A DNA stretch of 64,000 nt, taken from Arthrobacter hankyongi. Lineage in GTDB: Bacteria; Actinomycetota; Actinomycetes; Actinomycetales; Micrococcaceae. Location of the stretch: assembly GCF_022012395.1 (NCBI RefSeq), contig NZ_JAKLTQ010000010.1, positions 1 to 64,000 on the forward strand, in the 5' to 3' direction. Position numbers and translations under genes: made by a program. This document shows positions 8,605-16,971 of this stretch, in pieces (position 1 is the first letter of the stretch; each line of letters starts with the position of its first letter). The notes under the pieces were generated by a model. It did no database searches, was not told where the DNA came from, and worked only from the letters and a program-made list of their open reading frames with translations.

Positions 8605-9639
8605 TTAGACGGGGGCGTATTCGCCGGTCGCGGCCGGCGCGACCGGGGCCTGCGGGGGATTGTCCCCGCGGCCCATGGCCGACCAGGCGGCGTCGATCAG
8701 GGCCTGGGTGCCCAGCCCGTACTTTTCGAAGAGGTAGGGCGCGTTCAGGGATCCCTCGCCGAAGGTGTCGGCGACCCCGACGCGGCGCATGGGCCGGCCC
8801 AGGCCGGCTTCGGCGAGGACCTCCGCGACGGCCGAGCCGAGCCCGCCGATGATCGAGTGGTTTTCGGCGCTGACGACGGCGGCGGCCTGGCCGGCAGCGG
8901 CCAGCACACCGTCGCGGTCCAGCGGCTTGATCACCGGCACGTTGACCACCGAGGCGGCAACGCCGGCTTCCGCCAGCGCCTTCGCCGCGCCCAGGGCGGC
9001 GGCGAGCATCATGCCGCTGGCAAAGATCGCCACGTCGTCGCCCTCGACCAGGGTTTGGGCCTTGGTGAGGGAGAGTTCATGGGCCTCGGGGAAGATCACC
9101 GGGATTTCGCCGCGCTTCAGGCGGACGTAGACCGGCCCGTCGATGTCGGCGATGGCGGGCACCACCTGGGCGACCTCGACGGCGTCGGCCACGTCGATCA
9201 CGGTCATGTTCGGCAGCACGCGCATCAGTGCGACGTCGTCGATCGCCTGGTGGCTGGGACCGCCTGGCGTGGACAGCCCCGGCATGAACCCGATGATTTT
9301 CACGGGCAGGTTCGGGTAGGCGATCGCGTTGGCGATCTGGTCGTAGGGGCGGCGGGTGGCGAAGACGCCGAAGGTGTGGACGAACGGGGTGAAGCCGGAG
9401 CGGGCGAGGGTGCCGGCCATCGACATCATGTTCGCCTCGGCCATGCCGGCGTGGATGAAGCGGTCCGGGAAGCGGTCCTGGAACAGGTCAATCTCGCACT
9501 GGCGGGTCAGGTCGCCGGTCACACAGAGCACGTCCGGGCGTTCTTCGGCGAGCTTTGTCAGGGCCTGGCCGTAGGGCTTGAGCGTGGTGGGGTACGGGGC
9601 GGTGCGGAAGCGCGCGGCTTCCGGTGCTTGCATGGTCAC
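8605..9639 (-). CDS. Transketolase C-terminal subunit (split enzyme)
   Basis: Encodes 344 residues covering the pyrimidine-binding and C-terminal domains of transketolase/DXS-type thiamine diphosphate enzymes. Visible are the Glu-containing region HAGMAEANMMSMAGTLA, FATRRPYDQI and the HQAIDDVALMRVLPNMTV stretch. The GTG start overlaps the stop of the N-terminal-half gene (GTGA) with GGAG 5 bases upstream; an ATG two codons later is the alternative. Split transketolases are common in actinobacterial and archaeal catabolic clusters and form a heterotetramer. The pair probably transfers or releases a two-carbon ketol unit from a pathway intermediate. Pentose phosphate metabolism alone seems unlikely given the aromatic-monooxygenase neighbours. 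Confidence 0.9.
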   Translation of the reverse strand: MTMQAPEAARFRTAPYPTTLKPYGQALTKLAEERPDVLCVTGDLTRQCEIDLFQDRFPDRFIHAGMAEANMMSMAGTLARSGFTPFVHTFGVFATRRPYDQIANAIAYPNLPVKIIGFMPGLSTPGGPSHQAIDDVALMRVLPNMTVIDVADAVEVAQVVPAIADIDGPVYVRLKRGEIPVIFPEAHELSLTKAQTLVEGDDVAIFASGMMLAAALGAAKALAEAGVAASVVNVPVIKPLDRDGVLAAAGQAAAVVSAENHSIIGGLGSAVAEVLAEAGLGRPMRRVGVADTFGEGSLNAPYLFEKYGLGTQALIDAAWSAMGRGDNPPQAPVAPAATGEYAPV

Positions 9640-10475
9640 AGGGTCTCCAGGGTCCGGGTCAGTTCCGCTTCGGCGGCGGCGGCCAGCTGGGGCGGGAGTT
9701 TGATGAAGTGGCCGTCGGCATCCTCGGGCAGGCAGTCCAGGCCGTGGACGGTAGAGGTGCGGCAGATCAGCACGGACGGTTTGCACCTCTCCGAGTCGGC
9801 CTCGTGCAGCGCCGCGACGACAGTGTCGACGTCGTGGCCGTCAATGTCGGCGACGTGCCAGCCGAAGGACTCCCATTTCTGCCGCATCGGCTCGAGCGTG
9901 GTGATGCTGGAGATCGGGCCGTCGACCTGGGAGTCGTTGGCGTCGAGGATGACGATGAGCCGGTCCAGGCCGTGGTGGGCGGCGAAGATGGCGGCCTCCC
10001 AGGTCTGTCCCTCCTCGAGTTCGCCGTCGCTGATCAGCGCGTAGACCCGGCCGGCGTGCCCGCCCCGCAGCTTGTCGGCAAGCGCGAAGCCGGCGGCGGC
10101 GGACAGCCCCTGGCCCAGGGAGCCGCAGGTGTAGTCGACGATCGGCGAGCTTTCGGTGCCGATGGCTTCAAGGGGCGAGCCGTTCTTGCCGTAGCTGTCC
10201 AGCTGTTCGCGGGTCAGCAGTCCGAGCGCGCCGGCCGCGGCGTAGGGGGCGATGATGTAGTGGCCGGGCGAGCAGATGAAGCGGTCGCGGTTCCAGTCGA
10301 GATCGGCGAAGACCGCGGCGACCTGTTCGGCGCTGGAGAGGGCCTGGCCGAGGTAGCCGAAGCCCTGCGGCGCGACCATGCGGGTGGCTTCCAGCCGGAT
10401 CTGTGCGGCCAGTCGCCGGGGGTCGATGTCTGCCGGCGGTTGCCGGCGGACCGGTGACTCGAGGTCGATGTTCAC
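9636..10475 (-). CDS. Transketolase N-terminal subunit (ThDP-diphosphate domain)
   Basis: Encodes 279 residues. The GTG start at 10475 overlaps the stop of the Dabb gene (GTGA) and has AAGGAG 6 bases upstream. The thiamine diphosphate/Mg2+ motif GDG...N appears as ISDGELEEGQTWEAAIFAAHHGLDRL with Asn in LDANDSQ. GSLGQGLSAAAGFALADK and SPGHYIIAPYAA also match N-terminal transketolase halves. With the downstream C-terminal half it makes one complete enzyme. Short overlaps link Dabb, both transketolase halves and probably the M24 gene into one translational unit. Confidence 0.9.
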   Translation of the reverse strand: MNIDLESPVRRQPPADIDPRRLAAQIRLEATRMVAPQGFGYLGQALSSAEQVAAVFADLDWNRDRFICSPGHYIIAPYAAAGALGLLTREQLDSYGKNGSPLEAIGTESSPIVDYTCGSLGQGLSAAAGFALADKLRGGHAGRVYALISDGELEEGQTWEAAIFAAHHGLDRLIVILDANDSQVDGPISSITTLEPMRQKWESFGWHVADIDGHDVDTVVAALHEADSERCKPSVLICRTSTVHGLDCLPEDADGHFIKLPPQLAAAAEAELTRTLETL

Positions 10476-10825
10476 CGGGTGCTCCTTGTCGTGGTGGGTT
10501 GCAGATTCTCTGTTGCGGACCCTGCCGTGGTGCCGCTGTAGTGGTCCATGGCGAAGCGTTCGCTGCACAACTCGTCGAGTTGGCCGAGCAGGCGCTGGTG
10601 GGCCTGATGGTCCCAGTACTGGGACAGGCCGTCGTCGGCCAGCCGGGCCAGGCAGCCGTGGGTGAATCCGCGTTGCAGTCCGGAGGGGTTGATGTTGCGG
10701 CCCCAGCTGATCTCGTGCAGGGCGGCGCAGTCCCCGGCGATGGCGTCGCTGAATTCGGTCAGCGCCGTTTCCAGGTCGGTTTCGCGGCCCTCGGCGGCGG
10801 CAAAAAGTACATAGTGTTCCAGCAT
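10472..10825 (-). CDS. Dabb (stress-responsive alpha/beta barrel) domain protein
   Basis: Encodes 117 residues. The central part (SWGRNINPSGLQRGFTHGCLARL, then YWDHQAHQRLL) is the conserved Dabb ferredoxin-like dimeric barrel. The C-terminal 25 residues are a Ser/Thr-rich tail. Small Dabb proteins often sit in aromatic or polyketide pathways, where they act as cyclases, decarboxylases or lactone-forming enzymes, or protect reactive intermediates. Gene order (monooxygenase, reductase, Dabb, transketolase) suggests it handles the product of the monooxygenase. Function is inferred only. Confidence 0.75.
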   Translation of the reverse strand: MLEHYVLFAAAEGRETDLETALTEFSDAIAGDCAALHEISWGRNINPSGLQRGFTHGCLARLADDGLSQYWDHQAHQRLLGQLDELCSERFAMDHYSGTTAGSATENLQPTTTRSTR

Positions 10826-10834
10826 GGGGTGTTC

Positions 10835-11374
10835 CTAGTCCTGGTTCCGTGGCATGCGGTTGAAGGAGCCGAAGCCGCCCTTGAAGAAGAGCAGGGGCTC
10901 GCCGGGTCCCTTCTCGCCGAGATCGCGTACCCGGCCGAGGACCATGTAGTGGTCGCCGGCCTCGTAGACGTGCTCGATGCTGCACTCAATGAAGGCGAGA
11001 GCGCCGTCGAGCACCGGTGCTGCGGTCAGCCCGGGCTGCCAGTCGACGCCGGCGAACTTGTCGGTGCCGCTCCTGGCGAAGCGCAGCCCCAGGTCGCGCC
11101 GGTCGGCGGGCAGGATGTTCGCGCAGAAGCTTCCGGTGCGCTGGATTGCCGGCCAGGTCTTGGAGGTCTTCTGCGGGCTGAACATGATCAGCGGGGGATC
11201 CAGCGAGATGCTGACCAGGGACTGGACCGTCATGCCCAGCGGGCCGTCGGCCGAATCCGAGGTAATGACGGCGACGCCGGTGCAGAAGTTGCCCAGCACA
11301 GAGCGCATGGCCGAGGCCATCTCCTGGGAGTCGGCGATCCGGGCGGGGTGTTCCTTAAGAAGAGTGCTGTTCAT
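10835..11374 (-). CDS. Flavin reductase (HpaC/HsaB type) for monooxygenase 1
   Basis: Encodes 179 residues. The ATG at 11374 has AGGAGG 5-6 bases upstream; the open frame before it overlaps the monooxygenase gene and has no start signal. The flavin-reductase-like FMN-binding split barrel is visible: MRSVLGNFCTGVAVITS, MTVQSLVSISLDPPLIMFSP, FCANILPADR, FARSGTDKFAGVDW, and the C-terminal GDHYMVLGRVRDL. It should use NAD(P)H to supply reduced flavin to the monooxygenase encoded immediately upstream (11412-12626). Confidence 0.92.
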   Translation of the reverse strand: MNSTLLKEHPARIADSQEMASAMRSVLGNFCTGVAVITSDSADGPLGMTVQSLVSISLDPPLIMFSPQKTSKTWPAIQRTGSFCANILPADRRDLGLRFARSGTDKFAGVDWQPGLTAAPVLDGALAFIECSIEHVYEAGDHYMVLGRVRDLGEKGPGEPLLFFKGGFGSFNRMPRNQD

Positions 11375-11411
11375 GGTGTCCTCCTTGCGGGGATCTGTGG
11401 TGAACCGGTTG

Positions 11412-12626
11412 TTAGACGTGGACGGTGACGCCGCCGTCGGCCCCGAGCAGCAGGCGCCCGTAGACTTCCTTGCCCACCTGCGGGGTGGCGTGGGCGTGGC
11501 TGCCGCCGGTGAGGGCATCCTGGTAGATACGGTGCAGCGGGCTGGAGGCGAGGTAGCTGCCGGAGCCGGCGGCCTTCATGAGCTGGTCGAGCGCGTCGCC
11601 GATCAGGGTGACGATGGTGCCGGTGTCGTTGCGCACCCGGGCGCGGATGACCTCGTCCAGCAGTTCGCCGGAGGCGGCGGACCCGTCGATGTCCCGGCAC
11701 GCGCGGTGCATCAGCAGTTCGGCGAGGTCGATCTTGGTCTGCGCGTCGGCGGCGGCCAGCTGGTGCACCGGTGAATTGCGGGCTTCGGTGTAGACGGTGC
11801 CGGTGACGCCCTTGGTGCGCAGGCGTGCCATGGCCAGGTCGGCCGCGGCCTTGCCCAGGCCGATCTGGATGGCTCCGAAGATAATGGTGCCCTTGGGCAG
11901 GAACGGCGCGCGGGCGGCCGGCTCCATGTCGCGCAATTCGGTGCACAGTTCGCCGTTGACCATGTCCTCGAAGTACTGGACGCGGTGCTCCGGGATGAAC
12001 ACGTCGTTGACAACGACGGTGTCGCTGCCCGAGCCCTTCAGGCCCATGGGGTACCAGCTGCGTTCGACCTTCCAGTCGCCCGGGTGCACGATCGCCAGGG
12101 CGTGTCGCAGGCTGCCGTCCGGCTGCGGAGCCAGGAACCCGAGCATCGCGTGCGTGGCCAGGTAGGAGCCGGAGGCGAAGGCCCACGTGCCGGACATCCG
12201 GAAGCCGCCTTCGGCGCGCTCGGCCGTGGTCATCGGGTTCAGGATGACGCACAGCTTGGCCGACGGGTTGCCTGCCCAGACCTCGTCCTGGGCGCGCACG
12301 GGCCAGGTGGTTGCAAACCAGTTGCCGATGTTGATCAGCATGGCCGACCACGCCGCGGAGCCGTCGCCGCGGGCGAGTTCGACCAGCACGTCGGCGACCG
12401 TCCGGGTGTTCGCCTCGAAGCCGTCGTAGCGGCGCGGGACGGTCAGCCGCAGCAGCCCTTCGGCTTCCATGCGTTCGACGGCGGCGGCAGCGGCCTGCCC
12501 CTTATCGCCTTCAGCCGCGTGCTCGCGCAGCACTTCCCGAATGGAAGAAGCACGGGCAACAAGGTCAGGCGCCGGTCCCAGCAGGTCGGTGGCGGCGCCA
12601 GCGGTGGGAATATCGGTCGTGGTCAT
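11412..12626 (-). CDS. Two-component flavin-dependent monooxygenase 1 (acyl-CoA dehydrogenase fold)
   Basis: Encodes 404 residues with the acyl-CoA dehydrogenase fold used by reduced-flavin hydroxylases such as HsaA, DszC and the sulfonamide ipso-hydroxylase SadA. Visible are the N-terminal helical region with VPRRYDGFEANTRTVADVLVELARGDGSAAWS, the middle beta domain (FRMSGTWAFASGSYLATHAML, LKGSGSDTVVVNDVFIPEH), and the C-terminal helical domain ending with HATPQVGKEVYGRLLLG. It is the first gene of the long minus-strand operon, and its reductase gene follows 37 bases later. It most likely hydroxylates an aromatic or phenolic ring, possibly with loss of a substituent. The substrate cannot be read from sequence. 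Confidence 0.88.
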   Translation of the reverse strand: MTTTDIPTAGAATDLLGPAPDLVARASSIREVLREHAAEGDKGQAAAAAVERMEAEGLLRLTVPRRYDGFEANTRTVADVLVELARGDGSAAWSAMLINIGNWFATTWPVRAQDEVWAGNPSAKLCVILNPMTTAERAEGGFRMSGTWAFASGSYLATHAMLGFLAPQPDGSLRHALAIVHPGDWKVERSWYPMGLKGSGSDTVVVNDVFIPEHRVQYFEDMVNGELCTELRDMEPAARAPFLPKGTIIFGAIQIGLGKAAADLAMARLRTKGVTGTVYTEARNSPVHQLAAADAQTKIDLAELLMHRACRDIDGSAASGELLDEVIRARVRNDTGTIVTLIGDALDQLMKAAGSGSYLASSPLHRIYQDALTGGSHAHATPQVGKEVYGRLLLGADGGVTVHV

Positions 12627-12894
12627 GGGATCTCCTGGTGGTCGGAGGGTGTCCGGGGGTCGGTGTCAGTCACTCCATGCTCCGAAAAGCCGCACCGCCC
12701 GACTACGTGCCGGCAGATCAACGTTGCGCCGGTCACTGTGCGGCCGTCACGAGCCATGTATAGGTCCGCAAACAAACTGTGCTGGCAGCACAAACGCGGC
12801 GTCGTCCCTTGGCGGCGCGGGACAAACCGTTTGCCGGCAGAAGTGACATGGATCAAACTCAAAAGACCGCGATGACGCCAGTTCCGGAGGGTTG
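12627..12894. promoter_or_regulatory. Divergent promoter region with operator-like palindromes
   Basis: This gap separates the minus-strand catabolic operon from the PucR-type regulator gene. A perfect inverted repeat TGTGCTG-G-CAGCACA lies at 12778-12792, and a second one, CAAAC-C-GTTTG, at 12823-12833. For the minus strand, TATACAT (complement of 12756-12762) could be a -10 element. The -35 position would then fall on the first palindrome and has no good TTGACA match, which is what an activator-dependent promoter looks like. The PucR-type protein encoded at 12895 is the natural candidate to bind here. Confidence 0.5.
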
Positions 12895-14331
12895 ATGAAA
12901 CATACGTGGGTTTCCCTGCTGACAGCCGCAGAGCCGGCCCGCTTCTACAGTTCGCTCGGCTGCCGCAAGCGGGCCGAAGCGGCAGTAGGTCGAAGCGCTG
13001 TCATGTGGGCGGTCCGTGCGGGACAGCGGATGGCCGACAACATCCTCCAGGAGCTCACGGACTGGACCGGCGACCGGGACGACGAGGAGTTCGAAAGCCT
13101 TCGCAGGGCGACGGAAGCGAGCACCATCGACACTGTCGCCGCCTTGTACACGGGAGACAAGAACTGGCTGGCCCGGTCGACGGAGCCCAGCGAAAACGTC
13201 GCCTTCTATGTGGCACGCAGCATTCCCCTCGACCAGGTCGTGAGGAATGTCCATGCCGGCCAGACCTTCGTTACCGATGAGCTGATGAACGCCCTGGAAC
13301 AGGCCGTTCCCGAGCATGAGCGCCTGGCGACCGCAAAGCAGCTAACCCGGGATGTATCGGCCTGTTGGTCCAGCTTCGTACAGGCGCTCTCGAAGCGTTA
13401 TGCAGAGGAAGCCGCACGCCGTCTCACCAGCCAGAGCGGCCTCACTGCAGAGGCCGTCCGGACCATTCTTCGCGACGAGGGCCCCGTCCCTGACGATGTC
13501 GTTGCCCAGCTTCCCTACCAACTCAGGCAGTCGCATACAGCCTTGGTGGTATGGCTCGAAGATGCCGAGCCTGACACTTTCCGGCACTTTGCCTGGGAGC
13601 AGGTCACCGCCCAGTTGGCCCGGCTGACCCAGGCCAAGGGCGGAACGCTGATACATAACGAGGGAGTCCGGCACGTCTTAATCTGGCTCGGCTCGCGTGG
13701 GCCCCTCGACACGTCCGGGCTGGAGCTTTCGGGAACGTGGCCCTCCCCCTTGAGGATCGCCGTCGGCACTACGGGACAGGGATTGGCTGGATTCCGGCAA
13801 AGCCACCGGGAAGCACTCGCTGCGGAACGGGTCGCCCGGCTCGTGGGCCGGTCCGGCACGGTCACCCGCTACGAGGAGGTCGAACTGCTCTCGCTCCTTC
13901 TGGCCGACACCCGGCAGAGCGCCGCCTTCGTCCGCCGAACCCTCGGTCCCAAGCTTGCCGTTCCCGACGACCGCGCCCGCGAGCTGCGGCGCACTCTCCT
14001 GCACTACCTCGACAACAAAGGCAGCCTCGCCCTCACCGCCGCAGCCCTGCACACCCACCGCAACACCGTGGCCTACCGTATCCGGCAAATCAACGAGGTC
14101 CTCCCGCCGGCTGCTCCTTCATACCAGGTACGGTGCGCCCTGGAGCTCGCGGAGACAGTCCCCGGCACCGTCCTGAGTGATGGGACCGAGAGCCCTTTTA
14201 GCCAAGGTGGACCAGTACATGGCGTCCTCCGTCCACAGCCCGCCACCAAGCGGGGCCGGGATCCCCAGGACAAGCTCCGGCAAAGTACCTCCCCGATGAC
14301 TGTCTTGGGTTCGGGTGGAGCAATAGGGTGA
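12895..14331 (+). CDS. PucR/CdaR-family transcriptional regulator
   Basis: Encodes about 478 residues. The ATG at 12895 follows CCGGAGGG by 4-6 bases; a TTG one codon earlier is possible. The C-terminal third holds the PucR helix-turn-helix: LLHYLDNKGSLALTAAALHTHRNTVAYRIRQINEVL. The middle part is a GGDEF-like sensory region typical of CdaR proteins (LRIAVGTTGQGLAGFRQSHREALAAERVA). A tail of about 60 residues after the HTH is unusual and low in complexity. It is divergent from the operon starting at 12626 and most likely activates it in response to a pathway compound. Confidence 0.85.
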   Translation: MKHTWVSLLTAAEPARFYSSLGCRKRAEAAVGRSAVMWAVRAGQRMADNILQELTDWTGDRDDEEFESLRRATEASTIDTVAALYTGDKNWLARSTEPSENVAFYVARSIPLDQVVRNVHAGQTFVTDELMNALEQAVPEHERLATAKQLTRDVSACWSSFVQALSKRYAEEAARRLTSQSGLTAEAVRTILRDEGPVPDDVVAQLPYQLRQSHTALVVWLEDAEPDTFRHFAWEQVTAQLARLTQAKGGTLIHNEGVRHVLIWLGSRGPLDTSGLELSGTWPSPLRIAVGTTGQGLAGFRQSHREALAAERVARLVGRSGTVTRYEEVELLSLLLADTRQSAAFVRRTLGPKLAVPDDRARELRRTLLHYLDNKGSLALTAAALHTHRNTVAYRIRQINEVLPPAAPSYQVRCALELAETVPGTVLSDGTESPFSQGGPVHGVLRPQPATKRGRDPQDKLRQSTSPMTVLGSGGAIG

Positions 14332-14653
14332 TCCTGGGCCAAGGACATGCGACTTCCACGGAGGGTAGCCGTACTGGGATACAACCGAAATGACCGGCAA
14401 TGGGAAATCCAGCCCGTCGGGCTGCGATTTCTCGGTCAATCCTGCCGGAAGTCACCGATCCCAACCTGGATAGCCTGCTCGATAGGCCCATCCCCGCGCG
14501 GCCCTAACACTTGAGAATTCATGCATGCGGGGGTGTCCGTTATTCAGACGCTCCCCACTCGGCCCCCAAGCGCCCCGGCGGAATATCCGCCGGAGCGCGT
14601 AGGGGCCGTTATTGGCGTGCAGAGTCTGGTGGCCATGCTTCGAGGGAGGACGT

Positions 14654-14701
14654 ACAACGGCCCGGGAACGGCATGTCCTGTGCGTGTCCCCGGGCCGTTG
14701 T
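14654..14701 (-). terminator. Terminator of the MFS transporter gene
   Basis: A perfect 13-bp inverted repeat (ACAACGGCCCGGG / CCCGGGCCGTTGT) with a 22-base loop lies 17 bases past the stop of the minus-strand transporter gene. The rest of the 386-base gap from 14332 to 14717 shows no gene; it may also terminate the converging PucR gene. Confidence 0.65.
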
Positions 14702-14717
14702 GCTTGTCCGCTTGCGG

Positions 14718-16010
14718 TTAGCCGGCGGTCGCCGGGACGGCTTCCACGTCGACGTGCCGGGCCAGGTGCCGTCGGCTGTAGGACAGGCCGGTGCAGATTC
14801 CCAGACAGAGGATTGCCGCCAGCGCGTAGAGGGCGAAGAGCCCGCCGGCTCCCTGGGCGGCGAAGGCGAGCCCGCCGACGAAGGGGCCGGCGAACGAACC
14901 GATGAAGGCCATGGTGTTGGTGATGCCCAGGATCGTTCCGCGGGAGTGGGGTTCGACGGCGCCGGTGGCGGTGGCGTTGATGAGGTTCTGGGCCGAGTGC
15001 CCGCCGATGCCCATGAGCGCCACGCAGATCAGGGCGAAGCCCAGCGATGGCGGCCCCCAGAGCAGTCCGCCGAGCCCGGCGAGGGTAAGGGCGGCGCAGA
15101 CGATGGTGACCTTGGCTGAACCGGCCTTATCGGCCGCAATGGCTGTGAACCACGAGCCGAGGACCGCTGCGCCGGTCAGCGAGAAAGCGAACAGCAGTGC
15201 CTGGGTCAGGCTGAATCCGCGGGACTTCATGGCCTCGGCCAGCCAGACGTTCAGGCCGAGCCAGGTGGCCATGTTGGTGATGGCGGCCAGTGCGACCAGG
15301 CCGACGAAGACTGCCACGCGGCCGCGGAAGAGGCCGGCGAACTTCTGCAGGGGGGTGAGTGTGGTGTCGTGGACCTCGGCGGGTTCGCTGATCCGTGAGG
15401 AGAGCAGGACGGACAGGATGACCAGGGTCATGGCCGTGCCAAGCCAGAACATGGCCCGCCAGCCCCACAGCGGCATGAGGAAGATGCCCGACAGTGCGGC
15501 GACGGTCCCGCCGAGGGGAACGCCTGCCATCGCGATGGTGATCACCAGGCTTCCGCGCCCCTGGGGTGCGTGGTTCCGGGCGAGGGTCATGGCCGTGGTG
15601 AGGGCCGCCCCCACGCCGATTCCGGTGACGAAGCGTGCCCCACCGAGGAACCCGGGCGTGGCAGCCAGGGCGGCCAGGGCGGAGCCGAACCCGAAGATCG
15701 CGGCGGCCACTGCCATGACACGGGGCCGTCCAATCCGGTCGGCGAGCATGGTCCCGCCGATGACCCCGGTCAGGGCGCCGGCGTAGACAATCCCGCCGAC
15801 GAGTCCGGCGGTCCGCTCGTCGATCCGCAGCGAGGGGTCCTCCAGCAGGAGGGGGACCACGGAGCCGAAGACGATCAGGTTGTAGCCCTCCATCAGGGTG
15901 ACGGTGAGGCAGATGGCGATGACGGCGTTGTTCGACAGGTAGGGCCGGGGGCCGCGGCGGTTTGGGCGCGCAGGAGTCGAGGTCATGGGAGTCCTTTGGG
16001 AGGGAGGCAC
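14718..16010 (-). CDS. MFS transporter, aromatic acid:H+ symporter type
   Basis: Encodes up to 430 residues; the ATG nine codons in (MTSTPARP) is the more likely start, after GGAGTC-type sequence. About 12 membrane segments are visible. The loop 2-3 motif MLADRIGRPRVM (G-x-x-x-D-R-x-G-R-x) marks the major facilitator superfamily, and the N-terminal LMEGYNLIVFGSVVPLL resembles the D-x-Y-D/E motif region of AAHS transporters such as PcaK, with Glu-Gly-Tyr here. It should import an aromatic acid with protons. It has its own operator-like site (16037-16048) shared with the TetR/FAD-monooxygenase region, so it is probably co-regulated with the hydroxyquinol genes. Confidence 0.85.
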   Translation of the reverse strand: MPPSQRTPMTSTPARPNRRGPRPYLSNNAVIAICLTVTLMEGYNLIVFGSVVPLLLEDPSLRIDERTAGLVGGIVYAGALTGVIGGTMLADRIGRPRVMAVAAAIFGFGSALAALAATPGFLGGARFVTGIGVGAALTTAMTLARNHAPQGRGSLVITIAMAGVPLGGTVAALSGIFLMPLWGWRAMFWLGTAMTLVILSVLLSSRISEPAEVHDTTLTPLQKFAGLFRGRVAVFVGLVALAAITNMATWLGLNVWLAEAMKSRGFSLTQALLFAFSLTGAAVLGSWFTAIAADKAGSAKVTIVCAALTLAGLGGLLWGPPSLGFALICVALMGIGGHSAQNLINATATGAVEPHSRGTILGITNTMAFIGSFAGPFVGGLAFAAQGAGGLFALYALAAILCLGICTGLSYSRRHLARHVDVEAVPATAG

Positions 16011-16036
16011 ACGGGGCCGGGATAGTTGACATACTC

Positions 16037-16048
16037 TTCAGTTCTGAG
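16037..16048. promoter_or_regulatory. TetR operator-like site in the MFS promoter
   Basis: TTCAGTTCTGAG matches 10 of 12 positions of the palindromic site CTCAATTCTGAG found upstream of the TetR and FAD monooxygenase genes. On the minus strand it lies between a candidate -35 (TTGGTT) and -10 (GAGTAT) spaced 17 bases apart, where a bound repressor would block RNA polymerase. Confidence 0.55.
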
Positions 16049-16126
16049 CAGTAAACCAAGTGTGAGATTAAGGTCATAAAATTGCAAGGGAATTTTTGGA
16101 GGACCGATGCGTGGGGCGCCGGGGTG

Positions 16127-16166
16127 CACAAAGGGCCCCCGCCAAAACGGCAGGGGGCCCTTTGTG
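16127..16166 (-). terminator. Terminator after the TetR gene
   Basis: A perfect 14-bp inverted repeat (CACAAAGGGCCCCC / GGGGGCCCTTTGTG) with a 12-base loop sits 13 bases past the TetR stop and upstream of the MFS promoter. It insulates the two minus-strand genes from each other. Confidence 0.8.
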
Positions 16167-16178
16167 TGAGGGGTGAGG

Positions 16179-16850
16179 CTACGGTTCGAGGCGCAGGGCC
16201 GGCAGCGGCCGGGCGGCGATTTCCTTGGCCTCCTGTGCGTCGATGCCGACCATCGCCAGCATGGTGCGGGCGAACAGTTGGTCGGTTTCCGCCGGCGGTT
16301 CCGTGGAGAGCACCAGGTGCAGCGCAGAGATGAGCGAGCCGAACGTGCACGAGGTCGCGATGTCGGTGTTCGGGATGGTGAAGCGCCCGGCGTCCACGCC
16401 CCGGCGGAGGTCGCGGGCGGCCCGGGGGCCGAGAATGGCAATCAAGGTCGGATGTGCGGCTCCCATGCGGACGATGAACCATCCCCACACCGGATCGCTG
16501 GTGGCCCGGAGCACCAGGTGGCGCAGGGAGGAGGCGAACACCTCGGCGGGATCCTCCATGTCCGCGGTCATCCGGTCCAGGGCGGCGCCGACGGATTCGA
16601 TGGAGGCCTCGGCCACCGCCTCGACGATCTCGTCGCGGGACTGGAAGTAGTTGTAGAAGGTCCCGGCCCCGAGGTCTGCGGCGTCGGTGATCTCCGAGAT
16701 CCCGACGGACTCGACGCCGCGTTCGGCCATGAGGGTCTTCGCAGCCTCGATCAGCCGGGCGCGGGTCTGCTCCCGGCGCCGCTGCTGGCGTCCGACGGTC
16801 GCCGCACCTGTCGCCTTCGTTTCTGTTCCCACCCTAAAACCGTACGCCAC
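16179..16850 (-). CDS. TetR-family repressor of the hydroxyquinol gene cluster
   Basis: Encodes up to 223 residues. Both candidate starts are GTG (16850 and 16832), and neither has a strong ribosome binding site. The N-terminal HTH is clear: RARLIEAAKTLMAERGVESVGISEITDAADLGAGTFYNYFQSRDEIV. The C-terminal ligand domain is less conserved, as usual. It is divergent from the FAD monooxygenase gene, and two 12-bp palindromes lie in the gap. It probably represses its own gene, the monooxygenase operon and the MFS gene, and is released by an aromatic ligand. Confidence 0.88.
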   Translation of the reverse strand: MAYGFRVGTETKATGAATVGRQQRRREQTRARLIEAAKTLMAERGVESVGISEITDAADLGAGTFYNYFQSRDEIVEAVAEASIESVGAALDRMTADMEDPAEVFASSLRHLVLRATSDPVWGWFIVRMGAAHPTLIAILGPRAARDLRRGVDAGRFTIPNTDIATSCTFGSLISALHLVLSTEPPAETDQLFARTMLAMVGIDAQEAKEIAARPLPALRLEP

Positions 16851-16885
16851 CGAGGACGCCGGCGCACGGAGGCATGCCCGGACCG

Positions 16886-16929
16886 CTCAATTCTGAGGTA
16901 TTGCTCAAAGTTGAGAGATGTGTCAGTAT
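16886..16929 (+). promoter_or_regulatory. Two TetR operator-like palindromes and promoter of the FAD monooxygenase operon
   Basis: CTCAATTCTGAG (16886-16897) and CTCAAAGTTGAG (16904-16915) are palindromic 12-mers with centres 18 bp apart. A plus-strand promoter fits here: TTGCTC at 16901-16906, a 17-base spacer, and CAGTAT at 16924-16929. The second operator overlaps the -35 and spacer. The ATG at 16972 follows AAGGA by 6 bases. Confidence 0.6.
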
Positions 16930-16971
16930 TGGTCCGCAAGCATGACGAGCATCACACCGGAAGGACCAGCA

